Assembly: GCF_963576675.1 (NCBI RefSeq)
Contig: NC_088911.1
Coordinates: 75,235,256 to 75,299,255, forward strand
DNA length: 64,000 nucleotides
Origin: Euphorbia lathyris
Taxonomy: Eukaryota > Streptophyta > Magnoliopsida > Malpighiales > Euphorbiaceae
Reading direction: 5' to 3'
Positions within the stretch are counted from its first letter, which is position 1, and each line of letters begins with the position of its first letter. The notes under the pieces are model-generated. The model searched no databases. It was not told the origin of the DNA and saw nothing but the letters and a program-made list of their open reading frames with translations. The position numbers and the translations under genes were made by a program. Shown here one piece after another: positions 33,719-46,450 of this stretch.

Positions 33719-33906
33719 ATGAAAATAGGTAAACTTTTATATGAGAGCTATTTATTTATTTATTTTAGGTTCGGTATTCGGTTTCCATTCCATTGCCTGT
33801 CTCCCTCCTCTCCATTAACGTTCCAACTCCAATCAAAGCCTTATTAGTATAACTTAAACTTACAAAAGTAAAGTAGATTGTTGTAGTGAATCAAAGATTA
33901 GATTTT

Positions 33907-36900
33907 ATGAACAACGTTGCAGCTAAGGTCGCAGTGATTGGTAGTGGAAGTGGGTTTTCAGTTTCAACTCTTTGTCTCTTCTTCTACTTAATTTTCTCTC
34001 GCACACGATCTCACTAAAACTTGAACCGCGCTGCAGTATCAGGAGCGGTATGCGCTTCAACTCTTGCTAGGAATGGAGTTTCAGTCACTCTCTTCGACTC
34101 CGCCCGAGGCCCTGGCGGCCGCATGTCCCAGAGGAGGTTTTTCACAATCTTTCCCTTGTTAATCATTTCTCCATTTCAACTCTTTCTCTTCTGTTTTCAA
34201 TTTGTATCTCTTTCATCTTATGTGATCGATTCATTAAATTCCCCTTTTGGGATTTTCCTTGTAAAAACTGGATTTCAATTTCTAACAGAGAAATTGCTGA
34301 AAATGGGACGGAACTTGTGTTCGATCATGGTGCTCCGTGTTTTAGCGTTCAAAATACTGATGCGTTGAGGCTTGTTCATGAATGGGAATTGAGAGGTCTT
34401 GTTGTTGAATGGAAAGAGAAGTTTGGCTCGTTCGATTGTCTCTCCAACAAATTTCTTCACGTTGAACAGGTTTATAAACTATTCTTCTTTTATGTACTAA
34501 TTTGCTTAAATTTTGCAGACTGTACCCTGTTATGCATATATAAACTATGGTACCATAGGTTGGATTGGGTGGAAAGGATCCACACATACATCTTAAGAAG
34601 TCAGTATCCAGTTTGATTTTGAGCAGCAAATTTTAATTGGGAGTGACTACTGAGTGCCTGATAAGCTCGAACTCGTTTAGTTTGTTCCACCTACAAAAAA
34701 TATATATTAATTGCAAAATCATAAAAGGAATCAAAATAAGCAAGCTGACTTCTCAACTATTAATATATATCTCAAAGTAGCTAGATAGCATTCTGCTTGC
34801 GCGCATAGGTACTTGTATATCCTATTCCCATTATAATGCATACATCTGTTCCTAAGTCTCCATTTGGGTGATTCCAACATAAGATCATGGCAATTTGGTT
34901 AATCAATAATATCAATTTGCACTTATTGGGTTACTTAGCCTTTTGATCATCTGTGGCACAATAATCTCTTTCCTTCCCTTCTAACTTCTTAGTAGCTGAG
35001 ACAATCTTCAAACTACCTCCAGTAAGACTCTAGTTGGCATCCCTAGTCGAGATCATGTTGATCAACCCCAGTGAATTCTAATACCTGTTAAAGGGACTGG
35101 CAAAGAAAAAAAAAAGGGGGAAGTGTGGGCATATTTTTGTACAGGTGAGGCACTTTAGTCCAAATGTTTGCGTATGTTCATGGATATATCAATGACTGTT
35201 ACTATTTCTTGTATGTTGTCACCTTTATTTTGTGTGATTTTAGCACTGAAATCTCCTATTTGAATTTTCAACAGTTGTTGGTCTGTGTTTCTGTTTTTCT
35301 ATATTTAACTTTCTGTGTTTAATGAAAATTCAAGTTTCTTTTATTTTTGGGTAATGACACTGTGTTGCATGAACAACTCGGAACTTTTTGTTGTACATTG
35401 TTCGAGTGCATATACTTCAACTTGAATAATCTATATATAATATAAAACAGTAACGATGGAACTGAGGTGTCACTTCCTCATTTTTTACTGATAAAAAATA
35501 TAATATAATATATAATATATTAGTTTTTATTTTATTATTATATTTATCTATAAAAATATTATTTAAAGTAAATGTGAAAATCAAATAATAATATTTAATT
35601 TATATAACACATTTATGTCATTAATTGTAATTATTAGATTGTATTTTTATTAATATTTATATATTAAGATGAATCCGTGCATCGCACGGGCCAAAAACTA
35701 GTTAAGTGCATAAATGGTCTGAGTAGCTATGGGTAAATTATACTCATGGCCTTCCAACTTGGGTGCTTTTCACATTTTGGTACCAAATTTTCACTTAGAA
35801 ATGCTTGAATTTGGTGACCAAGCCCAAATTACGAGTTTCTTACCTTTTGACCGTGACACATCATTCTTTAACTCTCTTTTAACACATAGTTTGGGCCCAC
35901 CGTACTTGAAAATACTCTTTTGTCCTTCACCCACTCACCCTTTTCCTTCTCTTTCCCAAATCCTCTCTTTCTCAAATCCCAAAAGTTCCAATTTCCATCA
36001 TATGAACCATTGCTCTCTCTTAAACCTCTCTCATGGTTCTTCCCTTTACATTCCATAAGCTATGGCAGTAATTCAATTTCAACAATGGATTTTTTTGTTG
36101 GAGTCAAACCATCTTATCTTTAATATTTTTTCTTTCAATATTTTGATCCCATCAACTGAGAAAGCTTATGCACTTCTTTTTCAGTCTCACATCCGTAATA
36201 ACTAAACAAACAAAACAGAAAAAAATCGTGAAAAAAATCAAGAAACATAGATTGAAAGGTGTGAAACATAAAAATTCTTCATTGCTATACCAATAGATCT
36301 TTCCACGTTTGCATCTTATCCAGGTGCTACCATATACTCCGATGATGCAGCACCACCACCTTCACTATCATCAGCATCATCTCACCAAACCCCTCACTTT
36401 CCCACATCACCAATTGCAATTGCAGGAATTTTGCATCAAAGAACATAAGTAACATCTCACGCTAACCTGTAACAGTTTCATATCCGATTTGGAGAACCTT
36501 TTGCATTTTGTTTTTGTCGATGTTAGTTGGTATACATTGGACGAAAAGGGTCTGGTAAAAAAAAAGGGGCGGCCCGGTGCACTACGCGTCCCCGCTAAGT
36601 GAGGGTCCAGGGAGGGGTCTCACCACAAGGGTGTACTTGGGGCAAGCCTTCCATTGCCAATTTTTTTTGGCAAGAGGTCGCTCCTAAGACTCGAACCCGT
36701 GACCTTCGGTCACACGACAACAACGTTTTACCGTTGCGCCAATATGTATGCTGTCAAGGTGGTGGGGGAACCTTATAATATAACCACGGTGGCAAAGTTT
36801 GATTGGAAGATTTGAAGTCTTCCAGAGATCAATTAAAGGCATCCTTAAAAGTTCAATCATGGGCACACCTCAACAACATTGTGACTCCAACTTATGGTAG

Positions 36901-39900
36901 GATGAAATTGTTTAGGAGAAAACTAAATGGATTGGAGAATCAAAGATGAGAATGATAGAGTGCAATGTTGATGGCGATTTGGGGAGACAAGACCGATTGA
37001 CGAGTGAGTAGCAGTTTAGTTGATTTTTGGAGTGAAATACAATTCGATTTGGGAGATAGAGGAAACTGGGATGCAAGCAGAGAATATGAATTCAAAATCT
37101 AAAATAAAATCATTTCAGATTCAGGATTGGTCTGGAAGAGACAGAGACGAGGGTGGCTGCTTCTGTATGTGAAAATTGATATCATTTCGGATGAGAAGAA
37201 TGGTTTCTTCGAGCATCTCCAATAGAAAGGAAGAGATGAGAATAAACAGAAGAGTGGCTCAATAGAGGGAGAAGCAGGAGATTGAGAAATTCTAAGAGAG
37301 AGAATGGTTAGCCTTGGTAAATTGAGAAGGGTAGAAGAACTTTTGAAAAATTAGTGGGTCCTATATTTTATGTTGAAAAAGCATAAAATGCTGATGTGGT
37401 ATGAGTAACCTTTGATAGCAGTTCATATGGGATACAATGTTAGGTCATCACTAAGTTCAATACTTTTTAAGTAAAAAATAGAAGTTTAGGTACCAACGTG
37501 TGAAAAGCGCATTAGTTGGAGGGCCATGAATGTAATTTACCTGAGTAACTACAATTAGTTGCATATGGAGATAGCTGAAATTGTTGTTTTGGATCAAGGA
37601 AAATAATAAAATTTTACTTGTTTTTACTTTTTAGAACCAACCCTGCTCATTGGCGGCGGTATTGATGATGTGCTTGTCATGTGATCTCCAACATTTTTCA
37701 TCGGATACCCTAATCACATGATACAAAACGTGATCTACATTTTCAAGAAAGAAATTTGAAACCACTAAACTATAATATATACAATAACATAATAACTTGT
37801 CATGAGCCATGGAAGGAAAGGATTAGTAAACCCTAACTGGGTATGTGCACGGGCAAGAAGTTGACACCAAGCTTCCATTTCAAAGAAGAAACATTTATAT
37901 ATGGATTTTGCTAGAGCTACTTCACTTTCCTATCAATCCCATTTGAAATGAGAGCATTAGTAGCCCAAGGTTTTCAGAGTGTGCAATCCACCAAAATAAC
38001 TTTACTAAATCCACTACAAAAGAAACATTTGAAAGAACTCATAAAAAATGTCACACATTGCTCCAGAAGGAAATGAATCATGATTTACGAAGAATCATAT
38101 GGATGAAAAAGAGAGTGAGAAAACCATAGTGCATTTGGGAAACTAAAATGAAGTAGAGACTCCTTAGGATGAAGGAGGAAGATGCAGGGAAGATACCAAA
38201 TATAGGAATCTGAAGGATATATAGGGAGAAAGTAGAGAAGGGTAAACAAAAATGAAGAAGCGAGATCCATTAATTGGTTATTTAGCAAAGAATTACTTTG
38301 GATAAAGACAGACAACAAAAGGACAGAAAATGGAAACAAAAAAATAAAGGAAGCTCAACTAATTGATTTAAGATTAAAACATATTTATGTAGTTTATTTT
38401 CATTCCCACATATAGTCACCATCCTTCTGTTTTTTTAATGAACTTGTATCCTGGTTGATCAGATATGACTGGACTTTTGTATTACTACTCAGTGTGCCGT
38501 TTATTTTTTATTGACATTCAAATTTGAACTTGAGCTGGAACTTTTCAATTTTATACCGCCTGCTGCACTAAATATAAGACAGGCACAAGTGACACTGCTA
38601 GTCCAAGATGCTTAGACTCAATAATTGCAGCAAATTAGTCTTACCTTTTGCTGAATAGCGTGGAAAATATAGGATGTTATTTATCTTAAAGGATTTTTTT
38701 TCAACTTTAAACTTCTTATGATGCTGGTGTTAGATGCAAGATGGTGCGCTTTACATTTATTTTATTTTTCAATAGTAATATCTTTATATATGAATTTATT
38801 TAGGAAGAAGTGGGCAAAAGATATGTTGGTGTACCAGGCATGAATTCTATTTGTAAAGCATTATGCAATGAGATCGGTTCGTATTCATCTTTTCTCTTTT
38901 ATTCTGGAACCTTTAGAGTTCAATTACCAAATGGTTATCTTTGTGTTTCAGGAGTGGAAAGCAAGTTTGGTATCGGGGTTAAGAGGTTGGAATGGGTTGA
39001 TGATGTGAATTCATGGATGGTAATGGGCATGGATGGACAAAATCATGGTTATTTTAAGGGAGTGGTTGCATCAGACAAAAACTTATTGTCTCCAAGGTTC
39101 AAAGATGTGACGGGACATCCACCACCATTAGGTAAGCATTTAAATTGAGATAGATAGAAACTAAATGTTTACTTGTAGATTCTATTGAAGTCAAAACATT
39201 GATTACTATTATTTTCTTCTTTCTTTCTTGCTCTTATCAGAAAGAATATGAAAAGAAATTGAAGCTTTTTTGCTTCCTCTTGTTTTCTTCTTTCTTTCTT
39301 GCTCTTTTGGTAAGGTTGTTTTGTATTATGTTATCCCAACTAGATATTTCTAGGGAGAATGAGAAAGTAATTTTTATTATAAGCAAGCATGCTTTTTATC
39401 ATTCTTTTTGCTTCATCTTCTTGGAAAGTTCTTCCTATTTTACCCGAACATTTACCAAGCATGTGCATTTGATAACATGGCATGAATAACTGCACAAACA
39501 TCTACTGCCTGTGTCATGGAATGCGGTTAAAATACAAAATAGTTTTCAAACTTAGCATTTATAAAAAAAGATTAATTTTATAGTTAACATTGTAGCTTTA
39601 ATAGTTCAAACTTATTTAAATAAATTGCAAACTTTTTTTAATAGTTCAATTTTTTGAGCTTGTTAGAGATTTAATTTATGTAATGACATTATTTTCGGAT
39701 AATGCACTGAATTTAATTGATATTACTAATCATATGATTTGCTTGAAATGTAATGTTTTATTATTTTATTTATTTTTCAATTTTTTTTTTTTTCGGGAGA
39801 CAATGGTGTCATTGTCTTTTTAATTTGTAGCTTTCTATCATAGGTATATTTTAGGCAAAATGAATATTCATCTCATCCATTAAGAAAAAAGTATAAAAAT

Positions 39901-42900
39901 AAAAAATCATATATGCAATTTATGTAGTATATATACACCAAAATTTCTAAATTTATACATATTAATATATAAAAAAACTATTATTTATTCTCTTAAATTT
40001 TTATTCTTATTTTTTATTTATTTAATACAATATCTTTAAACTAATATTTAACATTATTATGAAATTGATAAAAAAAAAATTTCAAATTTTTTTTCTTTTA
40101 TTTTATCTATAAAATTCATTTGAGATAAAAGTTCACATTTACAATTTTGAAATATTTTTTATTCATTTTTGTAGTGAAGCAAGTGCTTTGCGGCTAAATT
40201 GAAGTTCTATAATTATATAAAAATTAATACATCAATTACTATATATTGAAGAGATTAATATTACATGGGAAAGAAAAGAAAAGAAAAGAAAACATAAAAT
40301 AGAAAGAAAAATAATTGTTTGATCATTATAAAATAAAGTAAAGGGTAATTTTGTTATCTTAAATTTGATTTAGTCTAATTTGACCATTGACTCTAATAGA
40401 AGGACTAAGGCCCTATTCTTTTTTACTGAAATTAAATGAATTGAACTAAACTGAAATTACTGAATTGAAATAATAAATTTTATATATAAATAGTTATAAT
40501 TATAATAAATAATGATAAATTTTATATAAATAATGATGAATTATAATAAATAATGATGAATTATATATAAAGAATGCTAAATTATTATTTTTTTTTGGTA
40601 GGGAAAAGATTGCTAAATTATAAATAATATATATATATATATATAAAATAATAATAAATTATATATAAATAATTATAATTATAATAAATAATGATAAATT
40701 ACTGAACTGAAATTAAGTAACAAAGAACATGGCCTAAATAGTTTGATAGAAACAAAACTTAGGGACTACATAATTATTTCTAAAACACAAGGGCTGACTA
40801 GTGTAATATGTAAAAACATAGAGAGTAATAAATTGCTTACCTATTCTTTGTGTGACCCATGGGATTGCTATCTAGCCTAGTGCCCCACCATGTAGGAATG
40901 CCACATCAGATGGGCACATACCTTTGAGCTTTCTTTTTTCTTTTTGGGAGAAAATGAAAGAAATTAGAGTATGTTTATACAGAAAATTGTAAAAGATATA
41001 TTTGAGAATCTGACAAAACAGCCAAATTGCCATTATATCGATCACTAGACCTTATAGAAACTTGCTCCAAATCTCCACATAACATATTAAATAGCAATGC
41101 AATTAGTGTTTTGTGCTGTATTTAATCCTCAAGGAATATATCATAAAGCGTTTGTGTATGTAACAATTTAGTGAACATACTTGTGAGTTTAGGGATTAGA
41201 GAAGGATCACCTGAGATGGTGCCATCACACAGCTTCATTTATTTTTATTTCATTTTCTGTCTTTATATGAGTTCCCCAGTTGATGTACAGTGGGGAAGGC
41301 TCTTATCTTTACCCATTAGCCATTTATGATCAATTCAGATTTGCGGTTGGTTCCAGAACTGGCAATGAAGCTAGAAGATATTCCTGTAAATCCATGTTTT
41401 GTTCTTATGCTAGCATTTGCTGAGCCTTTGTCATCAGTAAGTTGTCACCTATTTATTTTTGTAGAGCACTTGCTCGTAAAAAGTTTGCCCATATGATTTT
41501 ATAAAGACCGGCTGAAATCCAATTTTTCATGAACTGACTGAATTCTGTTGCGGTGGTTAAGATACCTGTAAAAGGTTTCTCATTCAAAAATTCTGAAGTT
41601 TTAAGCTGGGGTCACTGTGACAGTAGCAAGCCTGGGCGTGCCACCTTGAGGTATGCATTTTATCACTTGCAATGATACAAAACAACGAAACAACCAAGCC
41701 TTATTATTCCTAGCTAGCTGGGGTTGGCTACCTAGATTCTGCTCTAGCTAGTACCCGTTTTTTTCCACTATAATATGTCATTGTAAGATCTTCAGAAAGA
41801 TTTTTATCAAAAAAAAAAAGATCTTCAGAAAGATCTAATAAGCTGAAGTCAATTTCATAATTTTGATCTAAGTTAATCTGTCTTCTTTCTTCTTATACTA
41901 TATAGAATTTCTATGTTGCATGAAAACATACCTGGAAACTGACAAGGAAATGGACACTTGAAATGGTTTTTCGTTTCAAAATATAAGAAATGGAAACATG
42001 GGGGAAACGTGTAAATAATGAAAATATAAGGGTATATTTATGAGGGCGAGCCTTGGCGCAATGGTAAACGTTGTTGTCGTGTGACTGAGAGGTCACGGGT
42101 TCGAGTCTTAGGAGCGGCCTCTTGCCAAAAAATTGGCAGGGGAAGGCTTGCCCAGTACACTCTTGTGGGGGGCCCCTCCCTGGACCCTCGCTACGCGTAG
42201 TGCACCGGGCCGCCCTTTTATAAGGGTATATTTATAAAATTTATAACTATTAAGGTATTCATTCGTACTTCTTTATATAGAAAATGAAAAGAATTTACAT
42301 AAAAAGGGTAAAAACAGGTTTTTATTTTTCAGTTTGAGAAGCTTGAGAAAGTTGATATAGAAAATATTAGGGATCTAATGCGAAGTGTGATATGCATGAT
42401 ATATTTGGTCGATGCACAAATTTGCTTCTGGAAACCTATTTTATTTTAATCAAAGTAGTTTCCAATTTTTTAAATTTACAGAAATGTTAACCAAAACGTT
42501 TTCTACGAGTTCCTGAAATTTCAAAGTTTCCATGCATCATAGCCGAAATTTTATTCAATCAAATTTACAGACGGGAGCATCTGTAGGCTCATGTTGAATC
42601 AGATGTGTTAATTGTGAGATAAATAATTTCCCTGTTTTTCCACATTCTTATATTTGCTATCTTGCTTTGTCGTGTAGTGAACGATGGGTATTGCATTCAA
42701 CAGTGCAGTACGCTAGGGATGTAATTGCCCAAACTGGACTTCGGAAACCTTCAAGTGAAACATTAGCAAAAGTAACTCAAGAGTTGGTTCAAGAATTTGA
42801 AAACACGGGACTTAATAGCTCTCAGCCATTTTTCACAAAAGCTCATCGATGGTCAGTATTTACATTAATCCGCTGAAAACAGTGCCTGCTATCTTTGTTT

Positions 42901-44329
42901 GAGTTTCACGTGGAAAAGTTGGCATTAGCTTTTTTTCTTCAAGTCTATCCTAGAAATATTAAACTCTGAGGCATTGGATTACTCCAGTTTCAACTCTGAG
43001 GCATTCTATAACCTACCCGAATCTAGGGCTGTAATCGAGCCGAGCCGAGCTTTGGCCTACTCATGCTCGGCTAGTCAGAAAATTGACGAGTTTGAGCTCA
43101 ACATCCTATTCATGAACTTCGCTCACGATCAGCTAATTAATTATGTACATTTGAAATTTCTTTAACACAAAACTACATAGTTTTGAAACCTACAAAACTA
43201 AAATTTACACAAAACTACATTGTTTTACATTTCACCTTTTATAGAAATACTATTATTAAAGAAAACATTGAACCAAGCTTGCTCATGAACACTGTGATCG
43301 AGTTTGTTTATGATCTTGTTCATGAACCTATAACCGAATATGTTCGCGAGCTTTCGATCCGAGTTTTGCTGTGCTCAAGCTCGGCTCGTTTATAAATCGA
43401 GGTGAATGTGTTCGAGCTTTTATTGAGCCAAACGAGCGGCTCGGCTCATTTGCAGCCCTACCTAAGTCTGTTTGATTTACTTTCTTAAAATGGCTAGGGA
43501 GAAAATGTATATACTATAGCTGTCCCTATCTATATTACTTTGCTGGAGTAATACAGCGAATTGAATTCAGGTTCAATTTGTTGGGCGTAGATAACCAAGT
43601 GAATTGATCAATTGATATTGCATACTTTACATCTAAGTGACAGGTCCTAGAAAAGTTAAGGCTTGGGCTGAAAATCTAGAGATAGGGCTTGTATATGGCA
43701 CCTCACATGTAGTAATGGTACTCTGAAGGAATAAATGTTATTTGAGTGCAGATATGGAGCAGTTGTCAATTTTAAAAAGAAAGAAACTAGAGATAGGGCT
43801 TGTAAAGGGGACCCGAAAATTTCTAGTGGTTATTTGAAGGAAGAAATGGACTTTAATGTCCATTTTTTAAATTATGAAAGAAATTGGAGTATTGTTATTG
43901 GAACAGATTTGAATCCAAGCGATTCCCACTGTTATGTCATCAATCGGTTTGGCCTTGTGTGTCTATGTATTTGCTTATTATATCATCTAGGTAATGAATC
44001 CATGGAAAACGCCATAAGAAAAGGTTTAGACTAAATTCATTAGATGGATAAATTTGGCATATGATATGATTGCAATTAAACTTCACGTGAGACCTTTTAT
44101 GTTTGGGTTTAAAACAGGTAATTTTGGTTGTGACTCTCTTTGTTTGTATACTGATAGGGGAAGTGCTTTTCCGGGTGCAACAGTAGCAGGAGAAGAAAAG
44201 TGCTTATGGGATAGTGAGAAAAGATTGGCCGTTTGTGGAGATTTCTGTGTTAGCCCAAATGTGGAAGGTGCAATACTTAGCGGCTTGGCTGCAGCTGCAA
44301 AGCTTATAGAAACCCCTAGTTGCTTGTAG
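33907..44329 (+). CDS. FAD/NAD(P)-binding oxidoreductase, renalase-like
   Basis: A flavin-dependent oxidoreductase of the renalase-like plant family (Arabidopsis At1g55980/At1g56000 type); the plant substrate is not known to me. Nine exons: 33907-33949, 34037-34136, 34289-34469, 38804-38876, 38952-39131, 41339-41436, 41562-41650, 42678-42851, 44158-44329. They join in frame to 369 residues plus stop, close to the family length. The Rossmann FAD motif is VAVIGSGISGAVCASTLARN (residues 8-27) with the acidic strand end VTLFDSARGPGGRM; the C-terminal FAD motif is AVCGDFCVSPNVEGAILSGL. Also visible: FDHGAPCFSV, KRYVGVPGMNSICKALC and FKNSEVLSWGHCDSSKPGRA. All junctions are GT-AG; the acceptor of exon 7 (GGTTAAG) is weak. 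Introns 3, 5, 7 and 8 carry transposons, and intron 3 is 4.3 kb. No lesion was seen, so the gene is probably functional. Confidence 0.9.
34470..35429. other. Intron 3 DNA, unassigned
   Basis: Intronic DNA of the oxidoreductase gene with no recognised element up to the Helitron at 35430. Open frames here are short and without homology. Confidence 0.5.
35430..35701 (+). mobile_element. Small non-autonomous Helitron (272 bp) in intron 3
   Basis: It begins TCTATATATAATATAAAAC after an A and ends ACTAG before a T, so it sits between A and T as Helitrons do. Just before the end is the hairpin CCGTGCATCGCACGG (35675-35689: 6-bp stem, 3-nt loop), followed by GCCAAAAACTAG. The TC start, hairpin, CTAG end and AT target are the standard Helitron signature, and these exact end types are common in plants. 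It has no coding capacity and no TSD, as expected. Confidence 0.85.
35730..37542. mobile_element. Mutator-like element (1.8 kb) in intron 3
   Basis: The long terminal inverted repeats (about 100 bp) share GGTAAATTA, CATGGCC, TCCAACT, GCTTTTCACA and TTGGTACC words. The TSDs GAGTAGCTA (35721-35729) and GAGTAACTA (37543-37551) match at 8 of 9 bases. An Au-type SINE is nested inside (36567-36742). No transposase was recognised. Confidence 0.8.
36567..36742 (-). mobile_element. Au-type SINE (copy 1, minus strand)
   Basis: Reading on the minus strand: TTGGCGCAACGGTAAAACGT, then a tRNA-like B box GGTTCGAGTC in CACGGGTTCGAGTCTTAGG, CCTCTTGCC, and the 3' block GCACCGGGCCGCCCC, followed by a short T-run on the same strand. 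These are hallmarks of the tRNA-derived Au SINE of plants. No TSD was found; the 5' end is slightly shortened. Confidence 0.85.
37543..38803. other. Rest of intron 3
   Basis: Intronic DNA of the oxidoreductase gene ending in the TTTATTTAG acceptor at 38803. No element ends were recognised. Confidence 0.5.
40409..40734. mobile_element. Tourist-like (PIF/Harbinger) MITE in intron 5
   Basis: The inverted ends GGCCCTATTCTTTTTTACT and, inward from the right, GGCCATGTTCTTTGTTACT are flanked by TAA on both sides (40406-40408 and 40735-40737), the 3-bp TSD of PIF/Harbinger elements. The interior consists of ATAATAAATTATATATAAAT-type AT repeats. Intron 5 is otherwise unassigned AT-rich DNA from 39132 to 41338. 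Confidence 0.8.
42042..42218 (+). mobile_element. Au-type SINE (copy 2) in intron 7
   Basis: Complete copy: GAGGGCGAGCCTTGGCGCAA at the 5' end (with the A box), the B box in CACGGGTTCGAGTCTTAGG, and the 3' block AGTGCACCGGGCCGCCC with a TTT end. A perfect 17-bp TSD TATAAGGGTATATTTAT lies at 42025-42041 and 42219-42235. The exact duplication marks a recent insertion. Confidence 0.93.
43024..43460. mobile_element. hAT-like small element in intron 8
   Basis: The ends TAGGGCTGTAATCGAGCCGA and, inward from the right, TAGGGCTGCAAATGAGCCGA are inverted repeats with GAGCCGAGC / GGCTCGGCTC words throughout. Flanking TSDs are unclear. The interior is non-coding. Confidence 0.6.
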
Positions 44330-44660
44330 TTTACATTATTATGTGAACCAACTCCTTTATATTTATTTGTTTTCCCGAAATTATGAGAGCATTTAATTTA
44401 TAAATTATTGATAATGTACTACGTTAATTATTCTATTCTTTTTATGTCATTCAAAATTCTAGTTTGTTGTAGAAAAATTTGAGGCAGATTAAATTCCAAG
44501 GGAAAATGAGCACTCCATTTGGCGATTGCTCAACAGTACTCTCCCTCGCCGTTAATGCATTATGCACCTGTTGTCGTGAAGAAGATGAAATGCACTTTTG
44601 CTCATACATGTAAAGTAGCCCTTTGGCGTTCACTTAGTTATGATTTTGTGGATTGGTATT
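44330..44660. other. 3' flank of the oxidoreductase gene
   Basis: Downstream of the TAG at 44327-44329, AT-rich, probably including the 3' UTR and polyadenylation signals, but no specific signal stands out. Confidence 0.4.
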
Positions 44661-45245
44661 GTAATAATACCACCTAGATATTCTTCCTGTCCAAATTTAG
44701 TTATTGGGTCTCAAGATTTCAAAATGTCTCCACATATATTCGAATCCTACTCATTCATGTTTCTATCGTCATTTCTTAGGATTGTTGCTTGTTTAGGCTT
44801 TCTATCTCGGTACCACCCGTTTCGGGCTGAATCATTATAGACTCGCTAGTTTCCGTCTGATTTGTTAACACATAAATGAAGAGTCGGCTATGCTATCGAT
44901 TGTAACAGTCTGATCCAATACCTTGTAGATGATGTCTGCTTTGCTCAAATCCAACCGATTGGGTCTCAAGACTTTAAAACGCGTCTAAATATATTAGAAG
45001 CACACTTTATTAATATACTTTAATAATTATCTCTTTATTTCTGATGTGAGGTTCAGTTCATTCCTGGTCCTATCGCATTCCCTTAGGTTGCTCATTGTTA
45101 ATGTCTTCTACCCTAGCGCCACTCATTGTAATAGTCTGGTCCAATCCCATTTAGATATTGTACGCCCACCCAAATTCAATTGATTGGACCACATAAATTT
45201 AAAACGTGTCTACATGTATTAAAACCAAGCTTATTAATACTACCC
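44661..45245 (+). repeat. Diverged dispersed repeat in about three tandem copies
   Basis: Similar segments at about 44670-44760, 44895-45020 and 45125-45240 share TTGTAACAGTCTGATCCAAT-like starts, then GATTGGGTCTCAAGACTT and TTAAAACGCGTCTA words and TATTAATA ends. They resemble a common dispersed plant repeat with a TTTAAAACGCGTCTAC core. Unit spacing is about 220-240 bp. Confidence 0.55.
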
Positions 45246-45259
45246 CAATAACTCTCTCT

Positions 45260-46450
45260 CTCTCTCTCAACTTTGATTTTTGTCATTTTATATACTGCTT
45301 GTGGTGGTTATGGTACTCCACGAACGATCTAGCGCATGAGAAGGAGATGATGTCCTGTCAACTTTTAGTATTAAAAGAGATATGAGTTCGGAAGGGGAGG
45401 GGGGTTTTCTTTGGGGATCGAGAGATGGAATAGATAGGGCTCTATAAGTTTTATATTCGCCGTTGGCGAATTCACATGAAAGGGAACGAGGATTTTTCAA
45501 CGAAAAAAGTGCTTCTCTGAACCGAAAGTAGTTTTTCATTAGACAATTGTTCCCTCCACTCTCGACTTGGATTATATATCCAAAAAGGTCCGCTCTTAGC
45601 CATTCCACACACTGCCTAACAGAGGCGTGGTTATTTAAAGTGGATCCTCTCTTTTCTAGTAGATGTCGTACCTGTTGCGCATCAACTACATAGACCCGTT
45701 CCTTTCTGTTTTTGCCAGCACTTTCCGAGGCCGAGCCAGAATTCTTTATTTGAAAGGGCAGGCAAAGTTCGAAGGTTGCTATCCCAATAGGCCAACGGTC
45801 GGAACAAGGAGAGGGTCCGACAATTATACCACCGCGGTCGAAAAAGCGTGTTCCCTTTAGATAACACGCATCGTAGACCATCCTCAGCCTTCTTCGTTTT
45901 TGATGAAAAATAAATCCAATCTTGATCTCTGAAAGTGTTTTCCTTCCCCCATTGCATTTCCCCTCCTCCGTTTCCTACATATTTGTTATAAGGTCAAGTA
46001 AGACTAAAAAGCATCATTGGAGACGATAGAGAGGAAGACATGAAGCTCACGACTCTACTTGCTGTTGAGGGAGCCTGGATGCATGCAGTTGGTAATGTAG
46101 CAACTCTAATGTACTTCGCCATATGCCTCTCTTGGAGTAGAGTGCCTTGGTGGAAAAAGGTTTTCCTTTTTGCGAGTTTTTCAAGGAAGCTAAGGCAAGC
46201 TAGGTTATTGATCTAATTTTAGTGCCCTTTAGAGCATCCAATATTCTCTAAGCAGAAGAAAGCTAACACTCATTTCCTCATTCTATTTTCATTGAACGAG
46301 TGGTTGCTAGTCCTTCTTCATCCATTTTGAGTTCCTAATAGCCTTCGATTCTTTCTAAGTATATGCCGTTCTCGAAAAGAGGGCATCCAGTTTCAAGCCA
46401 TCAATCATAGAGGGATAATCCCTTCCAGTTGCAGTGGGAGTTGGAGTTTC
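45260..46450. other. Block of probable organellar (mitochondrial-like) DNA
   Basis: GC content is visibly higher than in the surroundings and no nuclear repeat motif is seen. A 197-codon minus-strand open frame (45881-45288; MVYDACYLKGTRFFDRGGII, RKERVYVVDAQQVRHLLEK) is long for this region, but I do not recognise the product. The style of the sequence (AAGCTAAGGCAAGC, TTCTCGAAAAGAGGGCATCC) resembles plant mitochondrial intergenic DNA. It ends abruptly at L1 LINE sequence. This is inference from composition and style only. Confidence 0.4.

Noticed and set aside
35729..36058. 109-codon open frame in oxidoreductase intron 3
   Set aside because: It lies across the terminal inverted repeat of the Mutator-like element and has no protein family similarity.
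46020..46440. Possible tRNA or known mitochondrial gene in the organelle-like block
   Set aside because: I looked for cloverleaf-like or known mitochondrial protein motifs and found none that I could support.
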